DNA of 61,971 bases. Origin: Bacilli bacterium. Its GTDB lineage: Bacteria > Bacillota > Bacilli > Paenibacillales > NBRC-103111. Both the position numbers and the translations under genes were made by a program. This document shows positions 57,876 to 61,971 of the stretch, one piece after another. Within the stretch, counting starts at the first letter, position 1; the number at the start of each line of letters is the position of its first letter. Below the pieces are notes generated by a model. The model worked only from the letters and a program-made list of their open reading frames with translations. It did not search any database and was not told where the DNA came from. The stretch covers positions 1-61,971 of the forward strand of contig JAQBPR010000086.1 in the NCBI GenBank assembly GCA_028287395.1, in the 5' to 3' direction.

Positions 57876-59309
57876 TTATGGAGCCGCCTCAGTCAACGAG
57901 ATAACCAGTTGCTGCGCGGCTTCTTTGCCTTGCTGGATGCAATCAGGCAAACCAACACCATGGTAGCCTGCCCCTGCTAAGTATACCCTTGGCATCAGCG
58001 CAGCTAATTCATCGCGAACCTGTTGAATATTCTGCAAATGCCCGATCGGATATTGCGGCATGGAATGAAGTAATCGCGTCACTTCATAAAATAATGGCTC
58101 GGCCGTAATCCCCATTAATTGCCGCAAATCCTCGCGAACGCGTTCGACAATTTCCTGATCGGACAAAGCCGTCCAGCCTTCTTCTTCCGAACGTCCGACA
58201 TAACAGCGCAAAAGCGCTTTTTCCATAGGAGCGGTATGCTGCCATTTAGCTGAAGTCCAGGTGCATGCCGTAATAAAACGACCTTCTTTGCGAGGTACGA
58301 CAAAACCAGAACCATCGAGATCGTGCCCTAATGAAGCATAATCGAATGCCAGAATGACGTTCGCAACGGATACATAAGGAATCGAAGCCAAAGTAGAGAC
58401 GGAAGGAAGCTGTGGGATTAGCTTTGCCGCAGCATAAGCGGGTAAAGCGACAATAACGGCATCGGCGGTTAAAGTGCTTTCATTCGTTAATTTAATTTCA
58501 TACCCTTCCTTTTTCGCAAGGATGCCCATCGCCGTTTCTTGTGAGCGTAATTTCACACCTTCAAGAGCGGCAATTAAACCATCGACAAGCGTCTGTAAGC
58601 CGTTCCGGTAAGATAAAAACAAACTATTCTTCGCTTGCGGTGGAACATTAGTAATGGATGGCGCGTTTTTTTTATTCGCCAGCATGCCCATAATCACACT
58701 GCCATGCTTTTGCTCTGCTGCTTGAAATTGGGGGAAAGTCGCTTGTAAGCTAAGCTTGAATGTATCGCCGGCATATATGCCTGCAAGCAGCGGTTCGGCG
58801 ATGTGGTCGACCACTTCTTTACCTAACCTTCTTTTTAGAAACCCACCCAGCGATTCATCAGATACTTGCTTTCGACGTGGAAGGAACAGATCAAATCCCG
58901 CTCTTATTTTCCCCTTGATAGACAGTAAACTGGTTTTCATAAAGGGTGTAATTTGCGTCGGTATGCCCAACACTAAGCCGGGCGGCATTCGGTGAAGGCG
59001 CCCGCGATGGAGAATATACGTCTTTTTCGCTTGAGGATTCGTTGCCACCAATTGATCTTCCAAACCAAGCTCTCTGGTTAGCTCTATAATCGGTGTTTTG
59101 CGGGCAAGAAAGGAATCGGGTCCTTTTTCAATGACATAGCCTTCTTTATGCAAAGTATTAATTTTACCGCCGAACGTATCGCTTTGTTCAATGATTGTAA
59201 TCTCAACAGGCCATTTCAGTTCACCGAAAAATTTTTGAACGTAAAAAGCGGCGCTCAGTCCACTGATGCCACCGCCTAGAATAATAATTTGCTTGGGCTG
59301 CCGCTCCAT
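57876..59309 (-). CDS. hemY: Coproporphyrinogen/protoporphyrinogen oxidase HemY
   Basis: FAD enzyme that oxidises coproporphyrinogen III (Gram-positive route) to coproporphyrin. The 477-residue protein has the dinucleotide motif ILGGGISGLSAAF near the start, IEKGPDSFLARKT near 54-66 and a C-terminal FAD motif YLAGAGYHGVGLPDCI. The ATG shares one base with the hemH stop (TAATG), so it is tightly coupled. Third gene of hemE-hemH-hemY. The older symbol hemG or cgoX is also used. Confidence 0.95.
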   Translation of the reverse strand: MERQPKQIIILGGGISGLSAAFYVQKFFGELKWPVEITIIEQSDTFGGKINTLHKEGYVIEKGPDSFLARKTPIIELTRELGLEDQLVATNPQAKKTYILHRGRLHRMPPGLVLGIPTQITPFMKTSLLSIKGKIRAGFDLFLPRRKQVSDESLGGFLKRRLGKEVVDHIAEPLLAGIYAGDTFKLSLQATFPQFQAAEQKHGSVIMGMLANKKNAPSITNVPPQAKNSLFLSYRNGLQTLVDGLIAALEGVKLRSQETAMGILAKKEGYEIKLTNESTLTADAVIVALPAYAAAKLIPQLPSVSTLASIPYVSVANVILAFDYASLGHDLDGSGFVVPRKEGRFITACTWTSAKWQHTAPMEKALLRCYVGRSEEEGWTALSDQEIVERVREDLRQLMGITAEPLFYEVTRLLHSMPQYPIGHLQNIQQVRDELAALMPRVYLAGAGYHGVGLPDCIQQGKEAAQQLVISLTEAAP

Positions 59310-60247
59310 TACGACTCCCCTTTCAGCTTGGCGAAGATGACTTCGCTTAATGCCGCCATATACAATGGGTCCACATTCAAGGAAGCTGTTCTTTCTAAGT
59401 GTAACCCCAGCTGCTTAGCCAAAGCCTGTGCTTCAATATCCAAATCATACAAGACTTCCAAATGATCTGAAACAAAGCCAATGGGACAGACAAGTGCTTG
59501 CAAAACATGCTGTTCCTGACGAATCGTCCGTAAAACATTTAGAATATCCGGTCCAAGCCATGGTTCCGCTGTTCGACCTGCGCTCTGCCAGCCGAATTGC
59601 CAATTGGATAACTGCAAGCGGTCCACAATCGCTTGGGATGTTTCCAGCAGCTGCTTGGGATAAGGGTCACCCATGGCAACAATTCTTTCGGGTAAGCTAT
59701 GCGCTGTGAAAATAACACGAACCTTGTCGCGTGCAACCTCTGTAAATAATCGCAGAGCCTTTTCCACTCTTTCAGTTAAAGCATCAATTAATTGGGGTTG
59801 AAGATGATAGCTTTCAATAAAACCCATTTTCAATCCACATTCATGCGCCGTTTGTTCAGCACGTTTGATGTAGCTTCCCACACTCATTGTGGAATAGTGG
59901 GGAGCCAGTACGACGCCAATGGCTTCTGTAATCCCATCCTTCACCATTTGCTGAACGCCCTCTTCGATCATGGGATGCGCATGCTTTAAGCCTTGGTAGC
60001 ACACAAATTCAACTTCAGCATGAAGACGATTTAAAGCTTCCTCCAACGCCTTCACTTGTTTGTTCGTATTTTCACGCAATGGAAAAAACCCGCCAACGAT
60101 GGCCTCATAGCGACGGGTTAAATCCTGCAGCATTTCTGCAGTTGGCGCGTTACCGCGACGAATATGCGTATAGTATGCTTCGACTTGGTCTAGACTTTCT
60201 GGGGTACCGTAAGACATAACCAATACGCCGACTTTTCGCTTTTCCAT
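59309..60247 (-). CDS. hemH: Ferrochelatase (coproporphyrin type)
   Basis: Inserts iron into coproporphyrin III to give coprohaem in Firmicutes. The 312 residues have VLVMSYGTPESLDQVEAYYTHIRRG at the start, APHYSTMSVGSY near 173-184, FTAHSLPERI near 220-229 and FVSDHLEVLYDLD near 265, with the conserved active-site His and Glu. It overlaps hemE by one base (TAATG). Confidence 0.95.
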   Translation of the reverse strand: MEKRKVGVLVMSYGTPESLDQVEAYYTHIRRGNAPTAEMLQDLTRRYEAIVGGFFPLRENTNKQVKALEEALNRLHAEVEFVCYQGLKHAHPMIEEGVQQMVKDGITEAIGVVLAPHYSTMSVGSYIKRAEQTAHECGLKMGFIESYHLQPQLIDALTERVEKALRLFTEVARDKVRVIFTAHSLPERIVAMGDPYPKQLLETSQAIVDRLQLSNWQFGWQSAGRTAEPWLGPDILNVLRTIRQEQHVLQALVCPIGFVSDHLEVLYDLDIEAQALAKQLGLHLERTASLNVDPLYMAALSEVIFAKLKGES

Positions 60248-61311
60248 TAAAGCGCACTTCCCTTCAGCTGTTGACTTAAAACAGAGGTTGAATATTGATG
60301 AACAAAATCAGTCAGCAGCTTTAATTTGTCAAGCGATGCTTCTGGAAACAGTCCATGACCCAAGTTAAAAATAAATCCAGGCTGCTTGATGCCTTCATCG
60401 ATAATCGCTTTGGCATAGCTCTCAATGACCGAAATCGGCGCTGTCAAAATGGTCGGGTCCAAATTACCCTGTACGGCAAAACGTTCACCCAGACGCTTAC
60501 GTCCTTCTTGGATCGACACACGCCAATCCAAACCAATCACATTGGCTTCAATGGAAGATAACAATGGCAGGAGTTCGCCTGAACTGACACCAGGAAAATA
60601 AATTTTGGGCTGCGGTAAGGGCGCAAGGGCAGCAAAAATGCGTTTTATGGTCGGCAGTACAAATGTTTGGAAATCAAAGGGAGATAAAGCGCCTACCCAG
60701 CTGTCAAACAGCTGCACAGCTTTCGCGCCCGCAGCGATATGCGCCTTCAAGTAGGTTATCGCCATATCGCCTAATTTATCCATCAGGGAGTGCCAAACCT
60801 GAGGTTCACTGTACATCAGCTGTTTCGTTTTCAAATAATTTCTCGAAGGCTTCCCTTCGATTAAATAACTGGCGATCGTGAATGGTGCACCAGCAAATGT
60901 AATAAGCGGCACCGTGAGCTGGCGATCCAAAATCTCAATCGTCCGAATCACATGTCCCAAATCCTGCTCCACATTAATCGGACGCAGCCTGTCCACATCC
61001 GCAGCAGAACGAATCGGATTATGAATAACCGGACCAATGTTTTTAACAATATCAAAGTCAATTCCTAAAGAAGCGACTGGATTCATAATATCCGAATAAA
61101 GAATAGCCGCATCCACACCAAGCTTATGGACAGGCATCATGGTTACTTCCGCAGCCAATTCGGGTTGCTGACAAATTTCCAACAAAGTATATTTCTCTTT
61201 AATTTTACGATAGTCCGGATCGTACCGACCCGCTTGTCTCATGTACCAAACAGGCACAGTATCAATCGGTTGTTTTAGACATGCGTCGATAAAAAGCTCT
61301 GAATTACGCAT
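60247..61311 (-). CDS. hemE: Uroporphyrinogen decarboxylase
   Basis: Removes four acetate carboxyls from uroporphyrinogen III. The 354-residue protein has PVWYMRQAGRY near 20-30, the YSDIMNPVASLGI segment with its conserved Asp, and GLDWRVSIQEGRKRLG near 250. First gene of the hemE-hemH-hemY operon with AGAGGAA before the ATG and a promoter at 61347-61375. Confidence 0.96.
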   Translation of the reverse strand: MRNSELFIDACLKQPIDTVPVWYMRQAGRYDPDYRKIKEKYTLLEICQQPELAAEVTMMPVHKLGVDAAILYSDIMNPVASLGIDFDIVKNIGPVIHNPIRSAADVDRLRPINVEQDLGHVIRTIEILDRQLTVPLITFAGAPFTIASYLIEGKPSRNYLKTKQLMYSEPQVWHSLMDKLGDMAITYLKAHIAAGAKAVQLFDSWVGALSPFDFQTFVLPTIKRIFAALAPLPQPKIYFPGVSSGELLPLLSSIEANVIGLDWRVSIQEGRKRLGERFAVQGNLDPTILTAPISVIESYAKAIIDEGIKQPGFIFNLGHGLFPEASLDKLKLLTDFVHQYSTSVLSQQLKGSAL

Positions 61312-61346
61312 CTATATTCCTCTTCTCTCTCAATCTCGTTACCCTA

Positions 61347-61375
61347 ATTATGCCCTATTCGCATCACCACAACAA
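61347..61375 (-). promoter_or_regulatory. Sigma-A promoter of hemEHY
   Basis: TTGTTG (61375-61370), 17 bases, CATAAT (61352-61347) on the minus strand, about 35 bases upstream of hemE. Confidence 0.5.
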
Positions 61376-61440
61376 CTCCAAACCGGCAGAGAAAACGACA
61401 AATGTTTGACAAGTTCGTTCAATGTCGTTGGAGGGAATAA

Positions 61441-61469
61441 AAGAAAAAGGTTCCCCAGAGGAGAACCTT
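61441..61469 (-). terminator. Terminator after the aldo/keto reductase gene
   Basis: AAGGTTC/GAACCTT with inner CC/GG pairing, then TTTTTCTTTT on the minus strand, 22 bases past the stop. Confidence 0.8.
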
Positions 61470-61491
61470 GATTGTTAAATGTCTGCGAATG

Positions 61492-61971
<480 letters not shown>

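Overview
The window reads as chromosomal DNA of an endospore-forming, Gram-positive Firmicute, most likely of the Paenibacillaceae. Evidence: a dense set of sporulation genes (spoVB, bofC, safA, spoIVFA/FB, spo0B, spoVID, a SpoIID-type protein), AGGAGG-type ribosome binding sites, sigma-A-type promoters, a T-box and an L21 leader, and a gene order that follows the dtd-rel-apt-recJ ... valS-spoVID-hemL block known from Bacillus subtilis. Departures from Bacillus that point to a Paenibacillus-like genome are separate secD and secF, the presence of ruvC, an RNase E/G gene beside rplU, and hemEHY placed next to hemL. Nearly all genes lie on the minus strand. No tRNA, rRNA, CRISPR array, insertion sequence or prophage was seen.

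Layout, left to right. 0.1-9.4 kb: dtd, rel, apt, recJ, a cation diffusion facilitator, secF, secD and comN. 9.6-12.6 kb: three plus-strand membrane genes (spoVB, a TIGR04086 protein, a PAP2-type phosphatase). 12.6-21.9 kb: yajC-tgt-queA-spoIID-like-ruvB-ruvA-ruvC, then bofC and the coat morphogen safA with a Tyr/Gln/Pro repeat tract. 22.1-30.7 kb is the amino-acid section and the most rearranged: ilvE-pheA, an unusual orphan plus-strand gene, thrB-thrC-hom-pheB, a broken FAD monooxygenase gene, and rpiA. 30.9-37.0 kb: obg, spo0B, rpmA-prp-rplU with an L21 leader, rng, spoIVFB-spoIVFA. 37.2-44.1 kb is the shape and division cluster: rodA/ftsW-like, minD, minC, mreD, mreC, mreB, radC, maf, DUF4321. 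44.1-51.5 kb: an S-layer-homology remnant, a SPOR protein, and the T-box-controlled valS-folC-murC operon. 51.5-61.97 kb: a 54-residue membrane peptide, spoVID, an RluA-type pseudouridine synthase, a phosphodiester glycosidase, hemL, a Crp/Fnr regulator, hemY-hemH-hemE, and the 3' part of an aldo/keto reductase gene.

How the genes work together. The window couples envelope growth (mre, min, rodA, murC, mreBCD) with sporulation: spo0B phosphorelay, spoIVFA/FB/BofC control of pro-sigma-K processing, and SafA/SpoVID coat encasement. Translation functions (rpmA, rplU, valS, tgt, queA, dtd, prp) are interleaved. Two RNA leaders, for L21 and for uncharged tRNA-Val, give feedback control.

I did not find an obviously new multi-gene system. 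The best candidates for something undescribed are the solitary 334-residue protein at 24027-25031, which resembles the papain-fold BtrH N-terminal family, and the odd 400-base region between the glycosidase and hemL. Gene decay is visible in two places: the FAD monooxygenase at 29118-30030 and the SLH fragment at 44119-44265.
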